64,000 nt of DNA, taken from NCBI GenBank assembly GCA_907165275.2, contig OU015663.1, positions 1,810,501-1,874,500 on the forward strand, written 5' to 3'. The notes below the pieces were generated by a model. It worked only from the letters and a program-made list of their open reading frames with translations, did not search any database and had not been told where the DNA came from. The position numbers and the translations under genes were made by a program. This DNA is from Zygaena filipendulae (taxonomy: Eukaryota; Arthropoda; Insecta; Lepidoptera; Zygaenidae). Every line of letters begins with the position of its first letter. Position 1 is the stretch's first letter. Below are positions 55,234-64,000 of this stretch, in pieces.

Positions 55234-55469
55234 GGACATAGATAAGCAATAGTGTGTTAACCCACACTGGAGAAATTTTGAGTAAATCGTGTTTTAAAAG
55301 TAGGAGCGCCATTTTGTGTCAACATTTTTTATGTTCAATATTTAGTTACATATTTAAGCAATGTAATTAGATAAACAAATAGTTGAAAAACGTTCCCTAA
55401 CTCTCAATAAATCGTTCTGAATCAATAACTTAAGTTTGTGGGTTAACATGTTATTGCTTATCTGCGTCC
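55234..55469 (+). mobile_element. MITE-C copy 4
   Basis: GGACATAGATAAGCAATAGT to ATTGCTTATCTGCGTCC. It is very close to copy 1 at 9143 along its whole length. Confidence 0.85.
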
Positions 55470-55742
55470 ATTTGTCTCTTGCATTAGTTATTGAACTGTG
55501 TGATTATAGATATTCTTTACACTTCGTCGTACCAATTACTGCCATATTTGTCGATTATTTATTTACTACTAGCTGTTGTTGTGGATTTCGGACCCCCTCG
55601 GATACTCTAAAAAATATTCCATCACTTAATTATGTACCTACAGTTGCTTTCTATCATTGAATTTTTATAGAATCAGTTCAAATGTTCTAGAGACCTCCTA
55701 CGTCCAAACTTACATTCTTTACTTCCTTGTAATATTTTATAT

Positions 55743-55930
55743 ATAGCTATCACCGCGGTTTCACCCGCGGTAATTTTAGAAATCCCGCGGGAGTTCCAGT
55801 TTATAAACCTTCCTCACGAATCATCTCTATCTATTGGTTAAAACCACGTGAAAATCCGTTGCGTAGTTTTAAAGATCGAAACATACATAGGGACAGACAG
55901 CGGGAAGCGACTTTGTTTTATACGCAGTGA
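55743..55930 (-). mobile_element. Helitron Hel-C
   Basis: Terminus mutated (ATAGCTATCACCGCGG), then AATCCGTTGCGTAGTTTTAA, GACAGCGGGAAGCGACTTTG, end CAGTGA before T. Confidence 0.8.
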
Positions 55931-55945
55931 TTAGTTTATAAGTAA

Positions 55946-56238
55946 CTAGCTATCCCCCGCGATTTCATCCGCGGTCATTTCGGAGTTCCCGCGGGAATTC
56001 CGGGAAAAAAGTACTCTGCGTCCTTCTTTGTACCCCTGACAACGATGATTACGGTGTACGGTGATAGCTGTTCCACGCATTCATTCCGGAGTTCCCGCGG
56101 CAATTCCGGGATAAAAACTATCCTATCTTTTAAGTTGGACCATATTATAAATGGTTACAAAATTTTATCAAAATCCGTTCAGTAGTTCCGGAGTCCATCG
56201 CGGACAAACAACGTGACACGTGATTTATATATATTAGA
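55946..56238 (-). mobile_element. Helitron Hel-B, two-terminator copy
   Basis: CTAGCTATCCCCCGCGATTT after A, first 3' module, a spacer with CCCCTGACAACGATGATTAC, a second module beginning ATAGCTGTTCCACGC, and the Hel-B body. Its 5' end (TTAGA) is directly followed by the next Helitron. Confidence 0.88.
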
Positions 56239-56426
56239 CTAGCTGTGCCCCGCGGTTTCACCCGCGGTAATTTCGGAGTTCCCGCGGGAATTCCGGGACA
56301 AAAACTATCCTATCTTTTAAGTTGGACCATATTATAAATGGTTACAAAATTTTATTAAAATCCGTTCAGTAGTTCCGGAGTCCATCGCGGACAAACAACG
56401 TGACACGTGATTTATATATATTAAGA
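56239..56426 (-). mobile_element. Helitron Hel-B, single terminator, inserted at neighbour's junction
   Basis: CTAGCTGTGCCCCGCGGTTT immediately after the final A of the preceding copy; ends ATATATTAAGA before T. Over about 150 bp it differs from its neighbour at only a few positions, indicating recent activity. Confidence 0.9.
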
Positions 56427-56972
56427 TTAAATTACCCTAATAAGAGAACATGAGGTAGATACATTAACAAATAGAGTGTCCACCATATTATTTTTGGTAT
56501 GGATAACAAAATATTCCAGCAAGATACAGAAAAAAAAAATTATGACTCCTTATTTTCAAAACGTGCCGTTTCGTCGTTGGCGTCAAAGTTAAATGGGCTC
56601 GACCCCTTGTGACGCTTATTCGGTATAATCGGATATTTGTCAGCTCAAATTATAGGAAGTACAGTTCTCATTATGGCATTCTGTAATTACGCACTGTTTA
56701 ATGAGCCGCGAACGCTAATTGCCCGAAAACAATTATGGTTAAGTCGAATACGGTGTAGGAATCGCCCTCGGGCCTTGATTTTTGTCGGAAATATCGTCCA
56801 TAGTAACTGTACTTGTACTGTACATGTATTTCCTTCTTCTTCTCTTCCCCTAAGTTCCCAAGCTCGTGGGGAATGTCCTTTTATATATTTAAGTACCTAC
56901 CTACTATATTTATTGGCATCATATCACCTAGCATTCGATATTTATAACAAGAGCATAATTATGTATATAAAC
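56427..56972. other. No recognised gene; weak ORF
   Basis: A 131-codon plus frame (56637-57032) has no recognised domain, and its last part lies in a repeat tail. Confidence 0.3.
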
Positions 56973-57020
56973 ATAGACATAAACAAATCTTTATTCGGCA
57001 TCACAAAAAAATTACAAAAT
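56973..57020 (-). mobile_element. LINE 3' tail, family N copy 2
   Basis: ACATAGACATAAACAAATCT, TTATTCGGCATCACAAAAAA: inverse of 52240-52275. Confidence 0.45.
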
Positions 57021-57315
57021 TATGTTAATTAAAAATTACTCAATTATGTAATATGTAAACAAAGATATTTACAATGGTATAACTAAAAAATAAAAACCAG
57101 TAGGAATTCAGAAAATGATGGTGGATTAAACTCTTTTTGAAGTTTACAGTTAGAATAACTAGATAGACAAAGGCAGGGCAGTTCCACAGGCGTGGATCTC
57201 GGGATTTCCCCGGAAATTCTTTTTGTATTTTCAGTATAAAAATATCCAAAATGTTCAGACAGCACATCTCTACTACCTAAGTATCTACCCTTGCTAAGTA
57301 TCATTTTATCCCAAA

Positions 57316-57506
57316 CTAGCTGTCCCCCGCAGTTTCACCCGCGATAATTACAGAGTTCCCGTAGAAATTACGGGTTACAATAAAGCATATGACACTCACA
57401 AATAACGTGGCTTTCTATTGGTAAAATAATTTTCAAAATCGGTTCAGTAGATCCAGAGATTACGTTACAATCTCACAAACTCACTTTTCCCTGTTAATAT
57501 AATAGA
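57316..57506 (-). mobile_element. Helitron Hel-D
   Basis: CTAGCTGTCCCCCGCAGTTT after A, ATGACACTCACAAATAACGT, AAAATCGGTTCAGTAGATCC, ending near TAATATAATAGATAG. Close to 63367. Confidence 0.8.
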
Positions 57507-57544
57507 TAGTAGGCATAGATGTAGGTTTGTTTTTTCTTTATTTT

Positions 57545-57640
57545 GTTATTATTTAATTGTTTTCATTTGTCTGTATGCATTCATTTGTGTTGTGTTTCTC
57601 CTCTTGCTTGAATAAATCTTTCTTTCTTTCTTTCATTAGA
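57545..57640 (+). mobile_element. Probable LINE 3' tail with (TTTC)n
   Basis: GTCTGTATGCATTCATTTGT, CTTGAATAAATC and then TTTC repeats at 57618-57640. Confidence 0.45.
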
Positions 57641-57644
57641 TAAA

Positions 57645-58043
57645 AATCACCTTAGGTGTAAGTAAGTTCTCTAGTTTTCTTTACCACTAGTGAATCGAAT
57701 CAGCAATTTCAGTAACATGGCAAAAATATTGTTGGCAACTAGCTGTAAACATAAAATAATTTATTTAGTAGCTGCAATCGGTTTCGCCCACGAGAATGCT
57801 TTGAATAATAAACGATTCCTATTTTATTCCGAAAATCCTGTTGGGAATTTCCGAAAATCCAATTTGCAAATTGAACTTTCCCGGTTTACAAGGTACTTTT
57901 TGTCGGGGTATATGAATTTATGATTTTGCTTATCCGTGTATACTTTTTTTTTATTTAACGCTAAGGGAATATTAGCTATATGGATTCGGGATTTTTGTAT
58001 CGTGTTAATAAATGTTTAAAGAATCCATTAGGTAACCCAGATA
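57645..58043. other. No clear feature; possible decayed Helitron
   Basis: ACTAGCTGTAAAC near 57738 and TCGGTTTCGCCCACGAGAAT near 57778 look like a Helitron 3' end split by an insertion. Not firm. Confidence 0.3.
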
Positions 58044-58497
58044 AACTCTATTTCCATTTCTTTATTTTCTCGATGACAGTTCTAATTTGATAGTTGTAGT
58101 ATTGTGACCAAATAAGTAGGTAATGAAATCGATCTCATATATTTATTATGTTTTGAACAAAAACAAATACAAAAAGAAACATTCAAATGGCCCACCGCCA
58201 TGTTGTAATATAATTACATCTTGAAATGTAATATTAGTTAATAAATTTGTACAAAACTATCCGGCAATAGTTTAGTTTCTTACATTTTGTAAAAAAATAT
58301 CGGGTCTGTTATCGTGTTACGTTCATCGATAGCTCCTCCATCCCTATCAGTTTTCCCGACTCTGCTATGACTTTGTACGTGCGTAAGCGTCATATTTTTA
58401 TTAAATAATGTGTACATAATGTAAAAAAGACGCTCGTTCAAGTTTCGTTCAAGTTTCCACAGGAGCTGTCATCGAGAAAATAAAGAAATGGAGTTAA
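58044..58497. mobile_element. Element V: 26-bp perfect inverted repeats
   Basis: CCATTTCTTTATTTTCTCGA plus TGACAG at 58054-58079 is perfectly inverted at 58466-58491; outer ACTC/GAGT bases extend it with a small deletion. The interior (about 390 bp) has no coding frame. A probable non-autonomous DNA element; duplication not determined. Confidence 0.7.
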
Positions 58498-58547
58498 TAT
58501 TTTTTTCGAATGATAGGAATGTCATCGGTTTATTCTCGCTACAAATT

Positions 58548-58772
58548 AAGAAGAAAGAAGAAGAAGAAGAAAATACATTTATTTCAGCACAACACACAAG
58601 AAAAAGATACAAACACAAGCAATGCCTAATCTAAATTTGTACACAATATAATATATCTCTTGCATGCTCTGCCGAAAAGGTCACCAACTCAGCATTAGCT
58701 AGGTGCTGCGGGTGGTACACCTAGCGCTGGTTTTCAGTTGGCAGCCCGTTGTCACGCACGGACGGGGGTAAC
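58548..58772 (-). mobile_element. LINE 3'-end fragment with (TTC)n tail
   Basis: On minus: CCGTCCGTGCGTGACAACGG, GCCAACTGAAAACCAGCGCT, GCTGAGTTGGTGACCTTTTC, AATAAATGTATTTTC, then TTC repeats. It parallels family M in layout (CTGAAAACCAGCGCT / GAGTTGGTGACC), so is a relative. Confidence 0.65.
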
Positions 58773-59135
58773 AAAAGAAGAGGAAAAAATTATAATATCG
58801 TACTTATTTGGATAAATATAAATAAACCAATTAAACATAGAAATAATATATAATAACTTAAATTGCAGTAAAAAATACAAGTAAATAAATTATTAATCAA
58901 GTACACAACATAAATACTGTAACTTCTATAATACACTACTTATAATATAATAAACAAAATACAATACTTTTAATAAAAAGAAATACATAAATAAATGTAA
59001 TATTAGTGTAATTAGGATTCAACTTGTTTGTTACTTTAGTAATTTTTCGTTTTTAATCAAAATAAACTATAATAATGTAATTGATAACTATAAAATGGCA
59101 AATAATAATTATTGTCAGTGGGTGGAACATAATAA
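58773..59135. other. No recognisable feature
   Basis: Strongly AT-rich DNA without coding signal. Confidence 0.4.
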
Positions 59136-59291
59136 CTAGCTGTCCCCCGCGATTTCACCTGTGATAATTTCGGAGTTTCCGCGGGAATTCCAGGATAAAC
59201 CGGAAGGTCTTGAATCACTCTATCTTAACTTGGTGAAAACCGCATAGTTTTTGAGTTTACCACGAACAGAAAGACACAAAAACAGACAGAC
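59136..59291 (-). mobile_element. Helitron Hel-C
   Basis: CTAGCTGTCCCCCGCGATTT after A, GTTTCCGCGGGAATTCCAGG, TGGTGAAAACCGCATAG, ACAGAAAGACACAAAAACAG at the 5' side. Confidence 0.75.
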
Positions 59292-59333
59292 AATAATCCA
59301 CTTCACAGCACACATATCTACTTGATCCCACTA
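59292..59333 (-). mobile_element. SINE 3'-end fragment
   Basis: CCACTTCACAGCACACATAT and CTACTTGATCCCAC match the tail side of the SINEs at 15812 and 62104. Confidence 0.5.
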
Positions 59334-59572
59334 AGGCCCCCCTCGTAGAGTAAAAAAATTCGCAGCGCTACTGCATCTACAGGTAAGGGTCTGCGTGCAC
59401 ATGTTTTCGGTATTACGGCGAATCGGCTTAATAAAAGTATGCTTGTATCGGTATATGTGGACAAACCCTTATGGAGGGAGGAACTATCTAAAGCACTCAA
59501 ATAGTGGTCACGTACCTACCGTATAATAATAATAATAATTACGCTTGGACATTATCACACAGTGCCACCTGC

Positions 59573-59796
59573 AGGGCAATTATGTTACTTTTGATACTAT
59601 CATATTTCAGTTTCAATCAGAGTAGCGATTTCGTGATTACCTACTTAATCATGTTTAGGCAGCTTCAACTTTTGAAGTCGGTTTACTTTTGTTGCTTGCT
59701 AGTTATTTTAGGTGTCATAAAGTGCATATTGTAATCGCAAGACCGTCATTAATTACAACCGAAAAATGATAGAAACAAAAGTTACACAACAGCCCC
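59573..59796 (+). mobile_element. MITE-H copy 3
   Basis: AGGGCAATTATGTTACTTTT and CATATTTCAGTTTCAATCAG at left; AATGATAGAAACAAAAGTTA and CACAACAGCCCC at right. Confidence 0.8.
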
Positions 59797-59950
59797 TCTG
59801 GTACCAAACTAAGCAGAGCTTTTAGGTACTAAGGGTACCAGGCAACTGATATAGTATTTTTATACCAAATTTTTTATTATAAATACATACCTATCTGTGA
59901 TTCATATTCAACACCCAGACTTACAGTAAATACCAATGTTCAACATAATA

Positions 59951-60336
59951 CAGGGTGTGCCATAATTCGACGTCAAGCCAGAACCAGGTAGGTGACAGTC
60001 GAAGTCATAACAGAAAAATATAAAAATCTTCGTTATGCCTATTTTAAAAAAAACGGTCAGTCATTAAAAACTGACGAAAGCAATAATTTTGAAAACTTCA
60101 TTGGCAAAAACTTAAATTTTAAGCAGTAGTTTTCAGAAACACTATTCAGGATTACACAATAAGAAGAAAATAAAAAAAAAGGTTTGTAGCAACAGGAGTT
60201 TAAGAACCGTCGCAAGATGTATTTTTTTATAATTTTTATAAATATTAAAGATTATGTTTTTTTTACGTTTTTCTATTGAGTTATTACTTAGCTTATCACC
60301 CGGCTCTGGTTTGACGTCGATTTACGGGACATCCTG
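59951..60336. mobile_element. MITE-J copy 2
   Basis: CAGGGTGTGCCATAATTCGA at left after TA, TTTACGGGACATCCTG at right. The interior matches 27062-27452 throughout, including ATTGGCAAAAACTTAAAT. The right flank is CAGTATA, so the TA duplication is blurred. Confidence 0.8.
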
Positions 60337-60367
60337 CAGTATATACATATAAACGTTTATTTACCCT

Positions 60368-60602
60368 GCGGAGCTAGGATGCGCAACACGATATGTTTAT
60401 CGAACGAAAGATAAAATTGTCGACATGAAAAATATTTGTGGGCGTCCAAACTAAAAAGTGCATTAATGAGGTATTGAGTTAAGACTAAATTCAGTTAAAC
60501 ATTTTTTGCTGTCATTACTGGTAGACTAAACGATATATATGTCGACGAGAATCGATAAAATGGCTCGATAAAATTTTATTGTGTTGCGCATCTTAGCTCC
60601 GC
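60368..60602 (+). mobile_element. MITE-D copy 3, intact
   Basis: GCGGAGCTAGGATGCGCAAC to GCGCATCTTAGCTCCGC, with ATAAAATTGTCGACATG as the unfilled site corresponding to MITE-B copy 3. Immediately followed by a tRNA-like segment. Confidence 0.85.
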
Positions 60603-60603
60603 T

Positions 60604-60674
60604 GGTGCGGGAATCGATCCCGCGACACCTGGCGTAGCGGTCAGTTGCCTTCCCGCTACACCAACGGTGCTGTC
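60604..60674 (-). mobile_element. tRNA-like SINE head
   Basis: On minus: GCACCGTTGGTGTAGCGGGA (A-box-like) through GGTGTCGCGGGATCGATTCC, a T-arm with a 5-bp GCGGG/CCCGC stem. The anticodon arm is not well formed, so it is not a functional tRNA gene. A related fragment is at 20229. Confidence 0.6.
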
Positions 60675-60679
60675 GATGT

Positions 60680-60735
60680 CTGAGCTGGTGGGAGAGGCTG
60701 CTGTCGAGCAGTGGATATGATGGTGGATGATGGTG
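60680..60735 (+). mobile_element. Possible LINE 3' remnant
   Basis: GAGAGGCTGCTGTCGAGCAG TGG followed by GATGATGG strings resembles the GAGGCCTTTGTCCAGCAGTG end of lepidopteran LINEs. Short and diverged. Confidence 0.35.
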
Positions 60736-60978
60736 TCTTGATTAGTGGTTAATTAGCAATTATTATTATAATGATCAATGGAATCGGCGTAGACGTAAAC
60801 GCCTTAAGAGCTTACGCTAAAGGTTTACTTATCTGTAAAAGGATTAAGGCAAGGTATAAACGCGTTATACTAAACGTAGGTACTTTGTGTACTTATCGTT
60901 AGTGGCAACGGGTTGTGAGTGCCGCGTTTCGAGATAAGTCTATTACAAGAGAACATAAATGTTATGAGTTCAAATACT

Positions 60979-61131
60979 TACTATTAATAAATGCGAAAGT
61001 GAGTTTGTTTGTTTGTTTATTGGTTTGTTTGTTGCGCTTTCACAGAGAAGGACAAAGGGATATACTTTTTGTCCCGAAATTCCCGCGGAAACTCCGTAAT
61101 TACTGCGGGTGAAACCGCCGGGAACAGCTGG
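60979..61131 (+). mobile_element. Helitron Hel-A, internally deleted
   Basis: TTACTATTAATAAATGCGAA, a GTTTGTTT expansion, then GCGCTTTCACAGAGAAGGAC: the CTTTCAC block is fused to the AGAGAAGGAC block. Ends GGAACAGCTGG. Confidence 0.75.
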
Positions 61132-61165
61132 TAGCATAATAAAACTTAAAACTTTGCAGTAAACT

Positions 61166-61416
61166 GGACCCTTATTCACTACGACCATAACACGCTGCGT
61201 TAAGTTAAGACGCCGCAAAAACTGTCTTTCCCTCGTTATCAAAGAAGTTTTACTCCAAAAAAATACATTTACAACGGTTCTTATGGAAAAAGAATAAAGA
61301 AATAAAGCATAAAGAATCATAATTTCAAATATTTTGGCATTTATAACGTTTGAAAGTGCGTTTTTGGGACGCGCGTTGTGGGCAAGGAATGTCTTTGGTC
61401 ATAGTGAATAAGGGCC
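61166..61416. mobile_element. MITE U (251 bp)
   Basis: GGACCCTTATTCACTACGAC at left and GGTCATAGTGAATAAGGGCC at right form about 24-bp imperfect inverted repeats. No copy elsewhere in the window; duplication unclear. Confidence 0.7.
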
Positions 61417-61685
61417 CTGATCTAAAAGTAATCATTTAAGGCCACGATCCTTGTAAAGACCTGAAATGGAACGAACCCTCGTTGGGTCGGTTTAATTAGG
61501 GAGCCATCTTCCGGCTTCATCATCAGATTAGCTCCACCTTGTAATAATATTGCATTGTTATCCGAACTGCGTAGTTTCATTACGATACGATAAAATTATT
61601 CAAAGTAAACATTGACTTCTGAGAAGTGCTTAGTTTGAGACCAGGTGTGTCCAAGCATTATGTCCAAGTAAGCATTATAATATTA

Positions 61686-61884
61686 CTAGATATACCCCGC
61701 GGTTTCACCCGCAGTAATTTCGGAGTTCCCGGGGGAATTCCGGGATAAAAAGTACCCTATGTCCTTCTCTATACCTCTGACAACGTGCATGCCAAATTTC
61801 ATCCAAATCCGTTCAGCCGTTTTTGCGTGATTGAGTAACGAACATCCAAACATCCACACTTTCACGTTTATAATATTAGTAGGA
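61686..61884 (-). mobile_element. Helitron Hel-A, full length
   Basis: CTAGATATACCCCGCGGTTT after A, CTCTGACAACGTGCATGCCA, CAAATCCGTTCAGCCGTTTT, end TATAATATTAGTAGGA before T. Confidence 0.9.
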
Positions 61885-62103
61885 TAATGATTCTTCAATT
61901 AAAAATATAGGTGTAAAGGAGATTGGGCCGTATTATTATATAAGCTCCGTCCCAAATCTCTATAATAATAAAAACAACGTAAAATGTAGGTACATGTAAA
62001 AGGTACACTTGAGTTAATTATGTTAAATTCCAATTAACATAAATTGAACGAACGTCTCTGGTTGCGGCATTTTTGTGTTAAAAATCTTTACTTAAAATTA
62101 ATA

Positions 62104-62346
62104 ATCCACTTCACAACACACAGATCTACTTGATCCCACAGTAAGCTATTATTAGCTTGTGTCGAGCCGAGCAAACGTGGTATATACTAAATAGAATTAC
62201 ATATATATTATACTAAAGACTATACTCAGACTTGGAGAGTGGAACGCTGTGTTCATCACACAAAGTGCACCCCCACCGGGAATCGATCCCGAAACTTCTT
62301 GATTAGCGGGCAGGCAATGGTGACCTACTACACCAATCGGGTCGTC
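62104..62346 (-). mobile_element. tRNA-derived SINE copy 2, Metulj-like
   Basis: Read from 62346: GACGACCCGATTGGTGTAGT (A box TGGTGTAGTAGG), B box GGATCGATTCC with one mismatch, TTTGTGTGATGAACACAGCG, central TATA-rich part, CTCGACACAAGCTAATAATA, GATCTGTGTGTTGTG. Without the long poly(A) of copy 1. Confidence 0.8.
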
Positions 62347-62905
62347 AAAATTAAGTAATAATTAAAACGACTCGGAGTGCAGCCGTGAGTAAGCATTAAA
62401 AACGTGGGATTCCCCTTTTCATGAAGCATCGTTCTATTTGAGCTGACAAATACATAGCAGTCACACAATAACACAATTACAGAGCAAACAGTGATGAATG
62501 TACAATTCGCTTTCCGCAAAGTACGCGCTTGGCAATTCAAGCTCATATCACCTGATAATAGGGTTGAGAATAGCTGTGGAAGCATATCAAAATTCAAGTA
62601 AGTAACAATTCTCCGATAACGCTTTCCGTATCTCTCTCTGTAATGCTAGACCTACCCGCATCCCACTCAACTTATTTGTGATCTGGCCCAAGTTAAGGTC
62701 AAAGTTATATTTTGGTGAAATTAATCAGCAGCGTTTACAGTTTTAAATATAAAAAGTATTCGATTAATACTAGGCATAGAAGGGAAGGGATGATAAAAAA
62801 AGAGTTCAATAACAATGATATATCTAAAAAGAAAACAACATTCAGACGAATTGAGAACCTCCTCCTTTTTGGGAAGTCAGTTAAAAAAATACAAAATTGA
62901 AAATT
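62347..62905. other. No recognisable feature
   Basis: Unique-looking DNA. Small overlapping frames on both strands near 62712-62929 are chance-like. Confidence 0.4.
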
Positions 62906-63062
62906 ATCTGTCTGTCTGTTACCTTTCACGCCTTAACTCATCATGATGAAATTTTGTATACTTACATGTTATTAGGGATACAGAAAAGGACATAGAGTAA
63001 GTTTTTATCCCGGAAATCCCGCGGTACATCCGAACATGGCTGAAACTGTGGAGAGCAGCTTA
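62906..63062 (+). mobile_element. Helitron Hel-A, 5' end lost
   Basis: TTACCTTTCACGCCTTAACT, CATGATGAAATTTTGTATAC, CCCGGAAATCCCGCGGTAC, end GAGAGCAGCTTA. Confidence 0.65.
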
Positions 63063-63107
63063 AAAACACCTACATTATTGTCTTTAATGAACGGACAGGA
63101 CCTTAGC

Positions 63108-63341
63108 AGGGCAATTATGTAACTTTTGTTGCTATCATATTTCAGTTTCAATCAGAAAAATAGCGATTTTGTGATTAATTAATCATGTTTAGACAGCTTA
63201 AATTTTTGAAGTATGTTTCATTGTTTATGTGGTTGATTGCTAGGCACTGTAAGTGTCAAAACGTGCATATTGTAATCGCAAAACCGTCATGTTTTTAATT
63301 GAAACTGAAAAATGATAGAAACAAAAGTTACACACATAGCC
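63108..63341 (+). mobile_element. MITE-H copy 4
   Basis: AGGGCAATTATGTAACTTTT at left; GATAGAAACAAAAGTTACAC and ACATAGCC at right. Inverted arms extend about 60 bp (TTTCAGTTTCAATCAGAAAA versus TTTAATTGAAACTGAAA). Confidence 0.8.
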
Positions 63342-63366
63342 ACACAGTTACAATTTATAATAGAGA

Positions 63367-63546
63367 CTAGCTGTCTCTGCGGTTTCACCCGCGCTAATTG
63401 CGGAGTTTCCGGAGGAATTTCGGGATAAAAGTACACTATGACACTCACACTAGAATTCTATCGGTAGAAGAATATCACAATCGGTTCAGTAAATCCAGAG
63501 ATTACCCCCTACAAATTCACAAACTCACAAATTCAGCTCCTTCTAA
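63367..63546 (-). mobile_element. Helitron Hel-D
   Basis: CTAGCTGTCTCTGCGGTTTC after A, TATGACACTCACACTAGAAT, CAATCGGTTCAGTAAATCCA. Its 5' side abuts the next Helitron head to head. Confidence 0.8.
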
Positions 63547-63736
63547 TCCTACTAATATTATAAACGTGAAAGTGTGGATGTTTGTTACTCAATCACGCAA
63601 AAACGGCTGAACGGATTTGGATGAAATTTGGCATGCACATTGTCAGGGGTACAGAGAAGGATATATGGTACTTTTATCCCTGAATTCCCGCGGGAACTCC
63701 GAAATTACCGCAGGTGAAACCGTGGGGCATAGCTAG
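63547..63736 (+). mobile_element. Helitron Hel-A, full length
   Basis: TCCTACTAATATTATAAACG after A, GCAAAAACGGCTGAACGGAT, ACATTGTCAGGGGTACAGAG, hairpin GAATTCCCGCGGGAACTCC, end CATAGCTAG before T. Confidence 0.92.
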
Positions 63737-64000
63737 TATTAGTAAAGATATGAAAACATAAAATACAGTAAGATTTCTATCTGAGTATCTACTTACAAAT
63801 ATTCGCAAAACCTTTCCTCGTTTTCTGTGTGGTTAACATAGTGGAAATTGTGTAATGGCTTCGCTTCAGTCCTCATTGAAGCAAAGATCAAGACAAATTG
63901 TACAAAGGTCCGCCAATTTCTCATGACGGCCCGACGTTATTTTCCAACGTAATCACCATCCATCCATATCTGCGCCGAGAATCTCCGCATTGAAGATGAA
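63737..64000. other. No recognisable feature
   Basis: The last 160 bp are less AT-rich but carry stops in every plus frame I checked. Confidence 0.35.

Overview
This window looks like nuclear DNA of a moth or butterfly (Lepidoptera), lying in an intergenic stretch or a large intron. It is AT-rich. It is saturated with Lep1-like non-autonomous Helitrons that start TC, end CTAG and sit between A and T. It also holds tRNA-derived SINEs of the lepidopteran (Metulj-like) type, LINE 3' tails ending in short microsatellites, and the scattered 'tacctac' strings common in lepidopteran genomes. These assignments rest on remembered family features, because no database search was possible.

I recognise no protein-coding gene, true tRNA gene or rRNA gene. 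The open frames are short. The longest repeated ones are explained by repeats: a recurring frame lies inside copies of one MITE, and frames around 12.4-12.9 kb come from an 11-bp minisatellite with no stop codon in any frame.

Layout. 0-9 kb: Helitron fragments and long unique AT-rich DNA. 9-13.4 kb: a palindromic MITE, a GC-rich island (10.79-11.09 kb), a small TA-flanked MITE, the perfect 27-unit minisatellite and the first AT-flanked MITEs. 13.4-17.5 kb: a dense nest, with a MITE inside a MITE, two LINE tails, a SINE with a 47-nt poly(A), and a MITE carrying five 97-bp tandem repeats inside another MITE. 17.5-24 kb: Helitrons, hairpins, a 630-bp TA-flanked element and a near-complete fold-back MITE. 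24-36 kb: many Helitrons in tandem or nested, and a 79-bp direct duplication. 36-48 kb: AT-flanked MITEs, a Harbinger-type MITE and paired LINE tails. 48-64 kb: long unique stretches, fold-back MITEs, and a cluster of three consecutive minus-strand Helitrons at 55.7-56.4 kb.

The main observations come from copies compared within the window. One MITE family (nine copies, about 325 bp) inserts into AATT-like sites with a 2-bp AT duplication, supported by three filled/empty comparisons. It carries a pair of palindromic TGACGTCA (CRE-type) sites, intact at 15 of 18 positions. One Helitron has inserted exactly at the A^T junction made by an earlier Helitron, and another copy has shrunk to 58 bp while keeping both ends. 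Families are labelled with letters that apply only within this window.
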